NCBI GenBank assembly: GCA_021205715.1
Contig: JAJPXA010000080.1
Location: 1 to 7,500 of the forward strand
Length of the DNA stretch: 7,500 nt
From: Bacillota bacterium
GTDB lineage: Bacteria; Bacillota; Clostridia; UBA1381
Direction of reading: 5' to 3'
Each line of letters opens with the position of its first letter. The first letter of the stretch is position 1. The position numbers and the translations under genes are program-made. This document shows, piece after piece, positions 1-6,978 of this stretch. The notes beneath the pieces are model-generated. The model saw nothing but the letters and a program-made list of their open reading frames with translations, ran no database searches and had not been told where the DNA came from.

Positions 1-2
1 GG

Positions 3-17
3 TATAATATGTATAAT
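3..17 (+). promoter_or_regulatory. Partial promoter: tandem -10 boxes before gltX
   Basis: Two perfect TATAAT hexamers sit at 3-8 and 12-17, nine bases apart. If the second is used, transcription would start near base 24 and leave a leader of about 30 nucleotides before the gltX start at 56. The matching -35 boxes would lie left of the window and cannot be inspected, so promoter function is inferred from the -10 boxes alone. No T-box, riboswitch or terminator fits in the visible leader. AT-rich leaders can contain TATAAT by chance. Confidence 0.45.
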
Positions 18-43
18 GGTGAAAAATGTATTTAACATTGACA

Positions 44-49
44 AAGGAG
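44..49 (+). promoter_or_regulatory. Ribosome binding site that fixes the gltX start at 56
   Basis: AAGGAG at 44-49 lies six bases before the ATG at 56. An in-frame ATG at 26 would add ten residues but has no purine-rich site before it and would sit almost on the predicted transcription start. The start at 56 is therefore preferred. Confidence 0.85.
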
Positions 50-55
50 ATAAAA

Positions 56-1711
56 ATGGCAGATAACAGCGATATGGCGGATTTATTGTTTAAGGATATT
101 ACCTTAACGCCGGAGGATTACGAGGAACGGTACCCAAAAAGAAATGTGAAAGACGGCGCGGTAGTGACGCGTTTCGCGCCCAGTCCCACGGGATTTTTGC
201 ATTTTGGAGGCTTGTTCGCAGGTTTCATAGGAAAAACCGCGGCGGCGGCTTCGGACGGTATTTTTTATTTGAGAATCGAGGATACCGACAAAAAGCGCGA
301 GGTTGAAAACGGCGCGGAGCTTATAATCGAGGGTTTAAAGGAATACGGTATAGAGTTTGACGAGGGCGTCGTTTCATCGACCGAGGACAAGGGCGATTAC
401 GCGCCGTACACTCAGAGCAAGCGCACCGAGATATATCAAGCGTACGTTAAGCGCCTTGTCGAGGAAGGGAGAGCCTACCCCTGCTTTATGACCGAGGAGG
501 AAATAGCCGAGGTTCGCAAAAAGCAAGAGGAGGAAAAGCTTCTCCCGGGAATTTACGGAAAATACGCGAAATACAGCGGCATCACAGCCGATGAGGCGAA
601 GCGTCTTATCGGCGAGGGCAAGGAGTACGTCATCCGCTTAAAGTCGCCGGGAGTCCCGGGCGGCAGAATTAAGTTCAAGGACTTAATCAAGGGCGAGATT
701 GAAATGGATGAAAATATACTTGACGTTGTGCTTCTTAAAAAGGACGGAACGCCTACATACCATTTCGCGCACGCGGTGGACGACCACCTTATGAGAACAA
801 CCCACGTTATACGAGGCGACGAATGGCTCTCGTCCGTGCCTATTCATTTACAGCTCTTTAGAGTGTGCGGCTTTAAGCCGGTCAAATACGCGCACATCTC
901 TCCGATAATGAAAACGGAAAACGGCGGCAAGCGCAAGCTCTCAAAACGCAAGGATCCGGAAATGGCAATGAGCTTCTATAACGAGGCGGGTTACCCCGTG
1001 GGCGCGGTTTGGGAGTATCTTATGACGCTCGCAAACTCCAATTACGAGGAATGGCGCGCGTGCAACAAAACCGCGCCGATAACCGACTTTAAGTTCACCT
1101 TCGCAAAGATGAACAAGGCGGGCGCGCTCTTTGATATGGTTAAGCTCAACGATATAAGCAAGAATTATATCAGCCTTTTAAGCGCGGAGGAGGTATTCGA
1201 CCTCGCGGCGCAGTGGGCAAAAACCTACGACGAGGAGTTGTATTCGCTTTTGGCGCAGGATGAGGAATACGCCATATCCATATTCGCGATTGACCGCGGC
1301 GGCAAAAAGCCGAGAAAGGATATTGCGAAATGGAGCGACGTTAAGGACTATATAGAGTATTTTTACACCGAGCTTTGGGACGGAAAACGCGATTTTGCCC
1401 AAACTCTCTCAAACGCGGATAAAACGCAGATACTCGAAGCGTATAAAAAGGTCTACTCCGAGGATACAACCGCCGAGGAATGGTTCCCGCAGATTAAGGA
1501 AATGGCGGTCGAACTCGGCTACGCGTCCTCGCCGAAGGAATATAAGGCGTCGCCCGACAGCTTTAAAGGACACACCGGCGATGTCGCGGGCGTTATAAGA
1601 GCGGCGATCACCGGCAGACAAAACACGCCCGATTTGTATGAAATTATGCAAGTTTTGGGCGCCGAGGAAACAATAAAAAGAATTGACGAAGCAATAAAAA
1701 TTTTAAAATAA
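56..1711 (+). CDS. gltX: Glutamyl-tRNA synthetase (glutamate--tRNA ligase)
   Basis: This cytoplasmic class I synthetase ligates glutamate to tRNA(Glu) using ATP. From the ATG at 56 it is 551 residues. The Rossmann-fold catalytic domain opens with FAPSPTGFLHFGG (residues 40-52), where HFGG is the HIGH-motif equivalent. It is followed by RIEDTD (73-78), RGDEW (253-257) and KLSKR (294-298), the KMSKS-loop equivalent. The rest, from about 350, is the helical anticodon-binding region and ends in a GluRS-like segment around TGRQNTPDLYEIM. Many bacterial GluRSs begin almost directly at the FAPSPTG motif; this one has about 37 extra N-terminal residues and is longer than the usual 470-500, which I recall as a clostridial form. 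No CxC zinc-binding pair is seen. glnS follows after 20 bases, so co-transcription is likely. Because a dedicated GlnRS is present, this enzyme may charge only tRNA(Glu), but that is inference. Confidence 0.97.
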   Translation: MADNSDMADLLFKDITLTPEDYEERYPKRNVKDGAVVTRFAPSPTGFLHFGGLFAGFIGKTAAAASDGIFYLRIEDTDKKREVENGAELIIEGLKEYGIEFDEGVVSSTEDKGDYAPYTQSKRTEIYQAYVKRLVEEGRAYPCFMTEEEIAEVRKKQEEEKLLPGIYGKYAKYSGITADEAKRLIGEGKEYVIRLKSPGVPGGRIKFKDLIKGEIEMDENILDVVLLKKDGTPTYHFAHAVDDHLMRTTHVIRGDEWLSSVPIHLQLFRVCGFKPVKYAHISPIMKTENGGKRKLSKRKDPEMAMSFYNEAGYPVGAVWEYLMTLANSNYEEWRACNKTAPITDFKFTFAKMNKAGALFDMVKLNDISKNYISLLSAEEVFDLAAQWAKTYDEELYSLLAQDEEYAISIFAIDRGGKKPRKDIAKWSDVKDYIEYFYTELWDGKRDFAQTLSNADKTQILEAYKKVYSEDTTAEEWFPQIKEMAVELGYASSPKEYKASPDSFKGHTGDVAGVIRAAITGRQNTPDLYEIMQVLGAEETIKRIDEAIKILK

Positions 1712-1731
1712 GCAGTGTAAGGGGAAGTCAT

Positions 1732-3405
1732 ATGGAAGAAAATTTTATAAGCAGAAATTTTATCGAGGAAGCGATAGACAAGGATTTGGAGCAGGGCGCG
1801 TACAGCTATGTTCAAACGCGCTTTCCTCCCGAGCCGAACGGCTATCTGCACATCGGTCACGCGAAAGCGATATGCATAGACTTCGGTATGGCGGAAAAGT
1901 ACAACGGAACCTGCAATTTAAGGCTTGACGACACAAACCCGACAAAGGAGGACACCGAGTACGTTGACGCGATAATGGAGGACATTAAGTGGCTCGGATT
2001 TAAATGGGACAAGGTTTTGTACGCGTCGGACTATTTTGACGACATTTACAAGGCGGCAATAACGCTTATCAAAAAGGGCAAGGCGTATGTTTGCGACCTG
2101 TCGCCCGACGAGATAAGGGAGTACCGCGGAACACTTACAACTCCGGGCAAAAACAGTCCGTACCGTGAGCGAAGCGTAGAGGAGAACCTTGACCTGTTCG
2201 AGAGAATGACCAAGGGCGAGTTTCCCGACGGCGCGAAGGTGTTAAGAGCAAAAATAGATATGGCGTCGCCGAATTTGAATATGCGCGACCCGATAATTTA
2301 TCGTATTCTCCGCGCGCATCATCACAGAACCGGCGACAAATGGATAGTGTACCCGATGTACGATTTCGCGCATCCCATATCCGACACCGTCGAGGGCGTG
2401 ACGCACTCGCTTTGCTCGCTTGAATTCGAAGATCACCGACCGCTTTACGACTGGGTATTAAAGGAGATCGGCTACGAGAATCCGTCAAGACAGATTGAAT
2501 TCGCCCGAATGAATTTGAATTACTCCTTAACGAGCAAAAGACGATGCTTGAAGCTGGTTAAGGAGAACATAGTAACCGGCTGGGATGATCCGAGAATGTC
2601 GACCATATGCGGTATGCGCCGCCGCGGCTACACGCCGGAGGCGATACGCGACTTCTGCGAGCGAATAGGCGTCGCGAAAGCGAACAGCGTTATCGATTTT
2701 TCGCTGCTCGAGGCGTGCATACGCGAGGACTTGAACAAGCACGCACCGAGAGCTATGGCGGTTTTAAGACCGTTAAAGGTCGTTATCGACAACTACCCCG
2801 ACGATTTGACGGAGGACATAGAGATTGAAGTGAACCCCGAGGACGAGTCGATGGGTACTCGTATGGTAAAGTTTTCCAAATACCTCTATATAGAGCGCGA
2901 CGACTTTATGGAAAACGCGCCGAGCAAGTACCGCCGCCTGACCGTTGGACGCGAGGTACGGTTTAAAAGCGCGTACTATCTGACCTGCACGTCGTTTGAG
3001 GCGGACGAGAACGGCGAGCCGATTCTCATCCACTGCACGTATGACCCCGAGAGCCGCGGCGGACAGACTCCGGACGGGCGAAAAGTAAAGGGAACTATAC
3101 ATTGGGTTTCCGCAAAGGACTCAATTCCCGCGCAGGTACGGCTTTACGACAGACTGTTCAATGTTGAAAATCCGTCGGACGAGAGCGGGGTTAATGATTT
3201 TACCGAAAATCTCAACCCGAATTCAATAGAAATTATCGACGGCGCACGGCTTGAAAATACGATGACCGATTTAAATGTCGGCGACAAGTTCCAATTTTTA
3301 CGGCTCGGCTATTTCTGCGTTGACAAGGATTCAACGTCCGAAATGCCGGTATTTAACAGAACGGTCGCATTAAAGGACAGTTGGAAAAACGGCAGCAAAG
3401 GCTAA
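1732..3405 (+). CDS. glnS: Glutaminyl-tRNA synthetase (glutamine--tRNA ligase)
   Basis: This class I synthetase charges tRNA(Gln) directly with glutamine in the cytoplasm, avoiding the Glu-tRNA(Gln)/GatCAB amidation route used by many Firmicutes. It is 557 residues, close to the roughly 554 of E. coli GlnRS, with no YqeY-type C-terminal fusion. The catalytic domain shows FPPEPNGYLHIGHAK (31-45) with HIGH at 40-43, LRLDDTNP (63-70), the GlnRS-typical THSLCSLEFEDHRPLYDW (224-241), and an LTSKR version of the KMSKS loop (266-270). WDDPRM (284-289) and RRRGYTPEAIRDFC (296-309) are also GlnRS-typical. The C-terminal half, from about 340, is the two-barrel anticodon-binding region and includes GTIHWVSA (454-461). 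The start is supported by AAGGGG at 1719-1724, seven bases before the ATG. It is a paralogue of the gene just upstream: GlnRS is known to derive from the GluRS family, and the two probably form one transcript. Confidence 0.97.
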   Translation: MEENFISRNFIEEAIDKDLEQGAYSYVQTRFPPEPNGYLHIGHAKAICIDFGMAEKYNGTCNLRLDDTNPTKEDTEYVDAIMEDIKWLGFKWDKVLYASDYFDDIYKAAITLIKKGKAYVCDLSPDEIREYRGTLTTPGKNSPYRERSVEENLDLFERMTKGEFPDGAKVLRAKIDMASPNLNMRDPIIYRILRAHHHRTGDKWIVYPMYDFAHPISDTVEGVTHSLCSLEFEDHRPLYDWVLKEIGYENPSRQIEFARMNLNYSLTSKRRCLKLVKENIVTGWDDPRMSTICGMRRRGYTPEAIRDFCERIGVAKANSVIDFSLLEACIREDLNKHAPRAMAVLRPLKVVIDNYPDDLTEDIEIEVNPEDESMGTRMVKFSKYLYIERDDFMENAPSKYRRLTVGREVRFKSAYYLTCTSFEADENGEPILIHCTYDPESRGGQTPDGRKVKGTIHWVSAKDSIPAQVRLYDRLFNVENPSDESGVNDFTENLNPNSIEIIDGARLENTMTDLNVGDKFQFLRLGYFCVDKDSTSEMPVFNRTVALKDSWKNGSKG

Positions 3406-3481
3406 CGCGCTTGCAATGTGAAAGTAACACATTTACGGCATAAAACAACGCGTTTGCGGCGAAAAAGGGTAACGCGCTTCC
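3404..3481 (+). repeat. Three short direct repeats in the glnS-aminotransferase spacer
   Basis: An 11-base unit, AACGCG(C/T)TT(G/C)C, occurs at 3404-3414, 3447-3457 and 3471-3481, with starts 43 and 24 bases apart. The first copy overlaps the last two bases of the glnS stop codon. Between them, AATGTG (3415-3420) can pair with CACATT (3428-3433) around a 7-base loop, a weak stem. No T-run follows, so this is not an intrinsic terminator. The function is unknown; the core CGCG is common in this CpG-rich sequence, so chance is possible. Confidence 0.5.
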
Positions 3482-3492
3482 CTTAAAGCGCG
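3473..3492 (+). promoter_or_regulatory. GC-rich hairpin before the aminotransferase gene
   Basis: CGCGCTT (3473-3479) and AAGCGCG (3486-3492) form a perfect 7-base-pair stem with a 6-base loop, CCCTTA. The stem ends 30 bases before the preferred start at 3523. There is no T-tract after it, so it does not look like an intrinsic terminator; it could be a leader or RNA-processing structure. The 3' arm could pair equally well with CGCGCTT at 3406-3412. Confidence 0.5.
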
Positions 3493-3522
3493 CAAATGCT
3501 TAACGAAAGAAGTTGGAATAAT

Positions 3523-4719
3523 ATGGAATATACAAATTATATGGCAGACAGGGTAAAGAGTATGAAAGGCAGCGCTATACGCGAGATGTTTAAGCGTATG
3601 GCTGACCCTGAGATTATATCGCTCGCGGGCGGCAATCCCGCGTCGGAGCTGTTCCCGGGCGACGAGCTTTCAAAGATAGCGGGTAAAATTCTTATGACAA
3701 ACCCGACACTCGCGCTACAGTACGGCACAACCGACGGCTACCCGAAAATGAAGGACTGCGCGAGAAAACGCGCCGAAAAGGTAAATTCTGTAAGTGAAAA
3801 TGATGAAATAATCATAATGACCGGCGCGAATCAGGGTATTGACCTTACCGCGAAAGCGCTTTTAAACAAGGGCGACAAGGTAATCGTCGAAAATCCGAGC
3901 TTTATCGGAAGCCTTAACGCGTTCCGCACATACGAGTGCGAGCTTGTCGGCGTCAAGGTTGACGACGACGGAATGAATATGGACGAGCTTGAGGAAAAGC
4001 TGAAAAGCGAAGAAGGCATAAAGTTTATCTACACCATTCCCACTTTCCAGAATCCGACAGGATGCACGATGTCGCTCGAGAAAAGAAAACGTATGATTGA
4101 GCTTGCGAACAAGTACGACGTTCTCATCCTTGAGGACAACCCCTACGGCGACCTGCGCTTCTCGGGCGAGGACGTCGCGACATTGAAATCGCTTGACACC
4201 GAGGGCAGAGTTATATACGCGGGCTCGTTCTCGAAAATTTTATCGCCCGGTATGCGTTTGGGCTATATTGTCGCGCCCGCGCCGCTGTGCGAGAAAATAG
4301 AAGTTTTAAAGCAGGTAAACGATGTTCACACGCCTATGCTCACGCAGCTTATGTGCGTTGAGTTTATGAAAAAATACGACATCGACAAGTATATCGAGAA
4401 GAACAGAGCGCTTTACGGCAAAAAATGCGCGGCGATGGTTGCGGCTATGGAGAAATACTTCCCCGCGGGCAAGGTAAAATGGGTTGTGCCCGAGGGCGGC
4501 ATCTTCCTTTGGTGCGAGTGCCCGACAATCACGGACATCAATCCGATTGTCGATAAATGCCTTGAAAAGAAGGTGGCGATTGTGCCCGGCTCGAACTTTG
4601 CGACCGACATTAACGCGCCGTCGAATATGTTCCGCCTGAATTATTCATCGGCGACGATTGAAAAAATCGAGGAGGGCATAAAGCGCCTCGGCGAGGTTTT
4701 GACGGAAAATCTCCGATAA
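3523..4719 (+). CDS. PLP-dependent class I/II aminotransferase (fold type I)
   Basis: This is a cytoplasmic transaminase that moves an amino group between an amino acid and a 2-oxo acid, resembling the aromatic/2-aminoadipate branch (the aminotransferase domain found in MocR proteins, here without the DNA-binding part). From the ATG at 3523 it has 398 residues. Visible active-site features are LAGGNP (34-39), Y67 in QYGTTDGYP, GANQ (101-104), NPTG (177-180), EDNPYGD (204-210; D205 should contact the PLP ring nitrogen), the Schiff-base lysine K238 in SFSKILSPGMR, and the carboxylate-binding R371 in MFRLNYS. An upstream in-frame ATG at 3496 would add nine residues, but it abuts the hairpin and has no ribosome binding site. 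The start at 3523 has a weak AAAGAAG about ten bases upstream and gives the family-like N-terminus. The substrate cannot be told from sequence. Its position between glnS and trpS suggests amino-acid metabolism but does not identify the substrate. Confidence 0.93.
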   Translation: MEYTNYMADRVKSMKGSAIREMFKRMADPEIISLAGGNPASELFPGDELSKIAGKILMTNPTLALQYGTTDGYPKMKDCARKRAEKVNSVSENDEIIIMTGANQGIDLTAKALLNKGDKVIVENPSFIGSLNAFRTYECELVGVKVDDDGMNMDELEEKLKSEEGIKFIYTIPTFQNPTGCTMSLEKRKRMIELANKYDVLILEDNPYGDLRFSGEDVATLKSLDTEGRVIYAGSFSKILSPGMRLGYIVAPAPLCEKIEVLKQVNDVHTPMLTQLMCVEFMKKYDIDKYIEKNRALYGKKCAAMVAAMEKYFPAGKVKWVVPEGGIFLWCECPTITDINPIVDKCLEKKVAIVPGSNFATDINAPSNMFRLNYSSATIEKIEEGIKRLGEVLTENLR

Positions 4720-4738
4720 AGCGAAAGGACAGGGTGAA

Positions 4739-5767
4739 ATGGACGAAAATAAAACATCAAATAACGAGGAAAAGAAGATAATATTTTCCGGCGTTCAGCC
4801 GTCGGGAAATTTAACGCTCGGCAATTACCTGGGCGCGATAAAGAACTGGGTGGAGCTGCAAAAGGATTACAGCTGCATATACGCGATGATGGATTTGCAC
4901 ACGATAACCGTGCGTCAAACGCCGGCGGATGTGCGCCGCAGAACGTTTGAGGTGCTGGCGCTGTATCTTGCGAGCGGCATAGACCCGAAGGAGTCCGTGC
5001 TGTTCATACAGTCGCAAAACCCGAATCACGCGGAGCTTGGCTGGGTTTTGGATTGCTACACCTATATGGGCGAGCTTCAGAGAATGACGCAGTTTAAGGA
5101 CAAATCCGCAAAGCACGCCGAAAACATAAACGCGGGACTCTTTACATATCCTGTGCTTATGGCGGCGGATATTCTGCTGTATCAAGCCGATTACGTGCCG
5201 GTGGGCAAGGATCAGATGCAGCATATCGAGATATGCCGCGATATAGCGCAGCGCTTTAACGCGCTTTACGGCGACGTGTTTACGATACCCGAGGGACTTT
5301 TGTCAAAAACCGGCGCGAAAATAATGAGCTTGCAGGAGCCGCAGAGCAAAATGTCGAAATCCGACCCGAATCCGAAAGCGTATATATCGATGATGGATGA
5401 TATGAACGTAATCGCGAAAAAGATAAAGGGCGCGGTAACCGACAGTGAGGGCGTTATAGAATACCGCGAGGGCGACCCGGCAAAAGCGGGTGTGAACAAT
5501 CTGTTAAACATAATGTCAGCCGTAACGGGCAAAAACGTGAACGACATCGCCGCCGATTACAGCGGCAAGGGCTACGGCGATTTCAAGAGCGACGTCGCGG
5601 ACGCGGTGGTAGAGTGCATACGTCCGATACGCGAGGAATATGACAGAATTATAAAGGACAAGGAATACCTGATGCAGATATGCCGCGACGGCGCGGAAAA
5701 GGCACGATATTTATCGAGCCGCACTATGCGTAAGGTATACAAAAAGGTCGGATTTGTACAGCTGTAA
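4739..5767 (+). CDS. trpS: Tryptophanyl-tRNA synthetase (tryptophan--tRNA ligase)
   Basis: This class Ic synthetase activates tryptophan with ATP and attaches it to tRNA(Trp), acting in the cytoplasm as a homodimer in known relatives. It has 342 residues against about 330 for typical bacterial TrpRS; the difference is mostly a hydrophilic N-terminal extension of about a dozen residues. Motifs in order are FSGVQPSGNLTLGNYLGA (16-33) with the HIGH equivalent TLGN at 26-29, the tryptophan-pocket and dimer segment MAADILLYQADYVPVGKDQ (141-159), H162 and E164 just after it, and a perfect KMSKS at 204-208 followed by DPNPKAYI. The C-terminal helices end in the family-like segment RKVYKKVGF. It begins 19 bases after the aminotransferase stop, with AAAGGA at 4724-4729 nine bases before the ATG. 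No T-box leader is present in that gap, so any tryptophan-responsive control must lie further upstream in the transcript. Confidence 0.97.
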   Translation: MDENKTSNNEEKKIIFSGVQPSGNLTLGNYLGAIKNWVELQKDYSCIYAMMDLHTITVRQTPADVRRRTFEVLALYLASGIDPKESVLFIQSQNPNHAELGWVLDCYTYMGELQRMTQFKDKSAKHAENINAGLFTYPVLMAADILLYQADYVPVGKDQMQHIEICRDIAQRFNALYGDVFTIPEGLLSKTGAKIMSLQEPQSKMSKSDPNPKAYISMMDDMNVIAKKIKGAVTDSEGVIEYREGDPAKAGVNNLLNIMSAVTGKNVNDIAADYSGKGYGDFKSDVADAVVECIRPIREEYDRIIKDKEYLMQICRDGAEKARYLSSRTMRKVYKKVGFVQL

Positions 5768-5787
5768 AATAATTGCAGCTGCAAATC
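5751..5787 (+). promoter_or_regulatory. Bulged hairpin spanning the trpS stop codon
   Basis: GATTTG (5751-5756) plus CAGCTG (5759-5764) pair with CAGCTG (5776-5781) plus CAAATC (5782-5787). This gives 12 base pairs interrupted only by a two-base TA bulge at 5757-5758, with an 11-base AT-rich loop at 5765-5775. Two palindromes are embedded in it: TACAGCTGTA (5757-5766) and TTGCAGCTGCAA (5773-5784). GGGTGAAAGGAG follows instead of a T-run, so it is not a canonical terminator. It ends five bases before the tagO ribosome binding site and could influence mRNA stability or processing, or tagO translation. Confidence 0.55.
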
Positions 5788-5792
5788 GGGTG

Positions 5793-5799
5793 AAAGGAG
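5793..5799 (+). promoter_or_regulatory. tagO ribosome binding site
   Basis: AAAGGAG at 5793-5799 is a near-perfect anti-16S match nine bases before the ATG at 5809. It supports that start over later in-frame codons and lies just after the hairpin covering the trpS stop. Confidence 0.8.
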
Positions 5800-5808
5800 C
5801 CCTAAAAT

Positions 5809-6978
5809 ATGGGAGTTAATGAAATTCTTAGTCTGATATTCGCTCTTTTGGTGTCGTTCGGCTTTTCGTTTGCCTGCACGCCGCTGGTAAGGCGGCTTGC
5901 GTTCAGAGTGGGCGCGATAGATATTCCAAAGGACAAAAGGCGTATGCATAAAAAGCCTACGCCGCGAATAGGCGGCTTGGCTTTTGTGTTCGGTTTTTTG
6001 GTTGCGACGATATGCTTCGCGTTTCCGTACTGCAACAAAAGAGAGCTTTGGGGTACTCTTTTGGGCGCGGTAATTATCGTGGTTCTGGGAGTTTTCGACG
6101 ACTGCAAAAATCTGCCGGCGCTCTTTAAATTCGTGGTGCAGATTATAGCGGCACTCGCGGTAATATACGTTGGCGGCATAAAAATAAGCGTGTTTACAAA
6201 CCCGAATATCCTCTCCGACAATCCGTATTGGGTGCTGCCGGAGTGGCTTTCGATAGCGATAACGGTCTTATGGATTGTGTTTATCACAAACGCGGTTAAT
6301 TTTATAGACGGTCTTGACGGCTTGGCGGCGGGCGTAAGCGCGATAATGTCTATATCGCTTGTGTTTATCGCGGTGCGCTCGGGTGAAATCTCAATCGCAA
6401 TTCTGGGCATTTCTCTTATGGGCGCGTGCTTCGGATTTTTGCCGTACAACTTAAATCCCGCGAAGATTTTTATGGGCGACACAGGCTCGACGTTTCTGGG
6501 ATTTATGCTCGCGACACTATCCATTCAGGGCGTGTTTAAGTCCTACGCGGTAATATCGTTCGCGGTGCCGCTTTTGATTTTGGGGCTGCCGCTCTTCGAC
6601 GCGAGCTTTGCTATGATACGGCGAATTTTCCACGGCGAAAGTCCGATGATGGCGGACAGAGGGCATTTGCATCACAGACTTATAGATATGGGATTTTCGC
6701 AAAAGCAAACCGTGTTTATTTTGTACGCCATAGCGGGAGTTTTGGGAATATCCGCGGTGCTTTTGGCTGAAAGCGGCGTTTTAAGAGCGCTTCTGCTCCT
6801 TATATGCGTGCTTGTTCTGCTGCTTATAGCAAGCGTGATGGGCAAAAACAGTTATGTTCATAATCACCCCGATACCCGTGAAAAGACGGATGATACGGAG
6901 CTTGAAATAGATGAAACAAAGGATGAAAGTACCAAAGAAGCAACGGATGCTTTACAAAACGGAAAAAAGGAGAAATAA
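5809..6978 (+). CDS. tagO: Undecaprenyl-phosphate GlcNAc-1-phosphate transferase (TagO/WecA, MraY-like family)
   Basis: This polytopic membrane enzyme moves a sugar-1-phosphate, most likely GlcNAc-1-P from UDP-GlcNAc, onto undecaprenyl phosphate. That is the first lipid-linked step of wall teichoic acid or a similar surface glycan. It has 389 residues with about eleven hydrophobic spans, roughly at 5-25, 55-75, 83-97, 105-125, 146-163, 172-190, 194-212, 226-245, 246-268, 303-320 and 325-343. Family motifs are all present: HKKPTPRIGG (47-56), the metal-binding DD pair D97-D98 in FDDCKNLP, NAVNFIDGLDGLA (161-173), FMGDTGS (221-227) and the cytoplasmic HLHHR (286-290). After the last span comes a hydrophilic, Asp/Glu/Lys-rich tail of about 45 residues, longer than expected for the core enzyme and of unknown role. 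The next gene, a UDP-GlcNAc 2-epimerase, supports a TagO/WecA role over MraY. The exact polymer made is not shown here. Confidence 0.93.
   Translation: MGVNEILSLIFALLVSFGFSFACTPLVRRLAFRVGAIDIPKDKRRMHKKPTPRIGGLAFVFGFLVATICFAFPYCNKRELWGTLLGAVIIVVLGVFDDCKNLPALFKFVVQIIAALAVIYVGGIKISVFTNPNILSDNPYWVLPEWLSIAITVLWIVFITNAVNFIDGLDGLAAGVSAIMSISLVFIAVRSGEISIAILGISLMGACFGFLPYNLNPAKIFMGDTGSTFLGFMLATLSIQGVFKSYAVISFAVPLLILGLPLFDASFAMIRRIFHGESPMMADRGHLHHRLIDMGFSQKQTVFILYAIAGVLGISAVLLAESGVLRALLLLICVLVLLLIASVMGKNSYVHNHPDTREKTDDTELEIDETKDESTKEATDALQNGKKEK
6967..6972 (+). promoter_or_regulatory. mnaA ribosome binding site inside the end of tagO
   Basis: AAGGAG at 6967-6972 lies within the last codons of tagO, six bases before the ATG at 6979. 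The tagO stop (6976-6978) and this start touch as TAAATG, a layout favouring translational coupling. Confidence 0.8.

Noticed and set aside
26..55. Upstream gltX start at 26 adding ten residues
   Set aside because: No ribosome binding site precedes it, whereas AAGGAG sits six bases before the ATG at 56. The ten extra residues do not resemble the family N-terminus.
1..55. T-box leader for gltX, and for trpS at 4720-4738
   Set aside because: T-box leaders need well over 100 bases and a TGG-ACC type conserved segment. Neither gap is long enough and no such segment is seen. One upstream of the window cannot be excluded.
38..66. TTGACA at 38-43 as a -35 box
   Set aside because: It is a perfect consensus hexamer, but the base stretch 17 downstream (61-66, AGATAA) is a poor -10 box, and such a promoter would start transcription inside gltX.
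3496..3522. Upstream aminotransferase start at 3496
   Set aside because: The ATG directly follows the stem of the 3473-3492 hairpin and lacks a purine-rich site. The start at 3523 gives the expected N-terminus, although its own ribosome binding site is weak.
3406..3522. Intrinsic terminator after glnS
   Set aside because: Both possible stems (3415-3433 and 3473-3492) lack a following T-run, so read-through into the aminotransferase gene is at least as likely.
56..5767. A novel defence or toxin-type system within the synthetase cluster
   Set aside because: Each gene is full length with intact catalytic motifs of a housekeeping family; no accessory domain, truncation or mobile-element boundary is seen.
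5802..6524. A 240-codon open frame on the - strand
   Set aside because: It lies almost wholly opposite tagO, whose family motifs are all on the + strand. It has no recognisable domain and no good ribosome binding site, and CpG-rich GCG/CGC codon use naturally keeps antisense frames open. Other - strand frames under the synthetase genes are rejected for the same reason.
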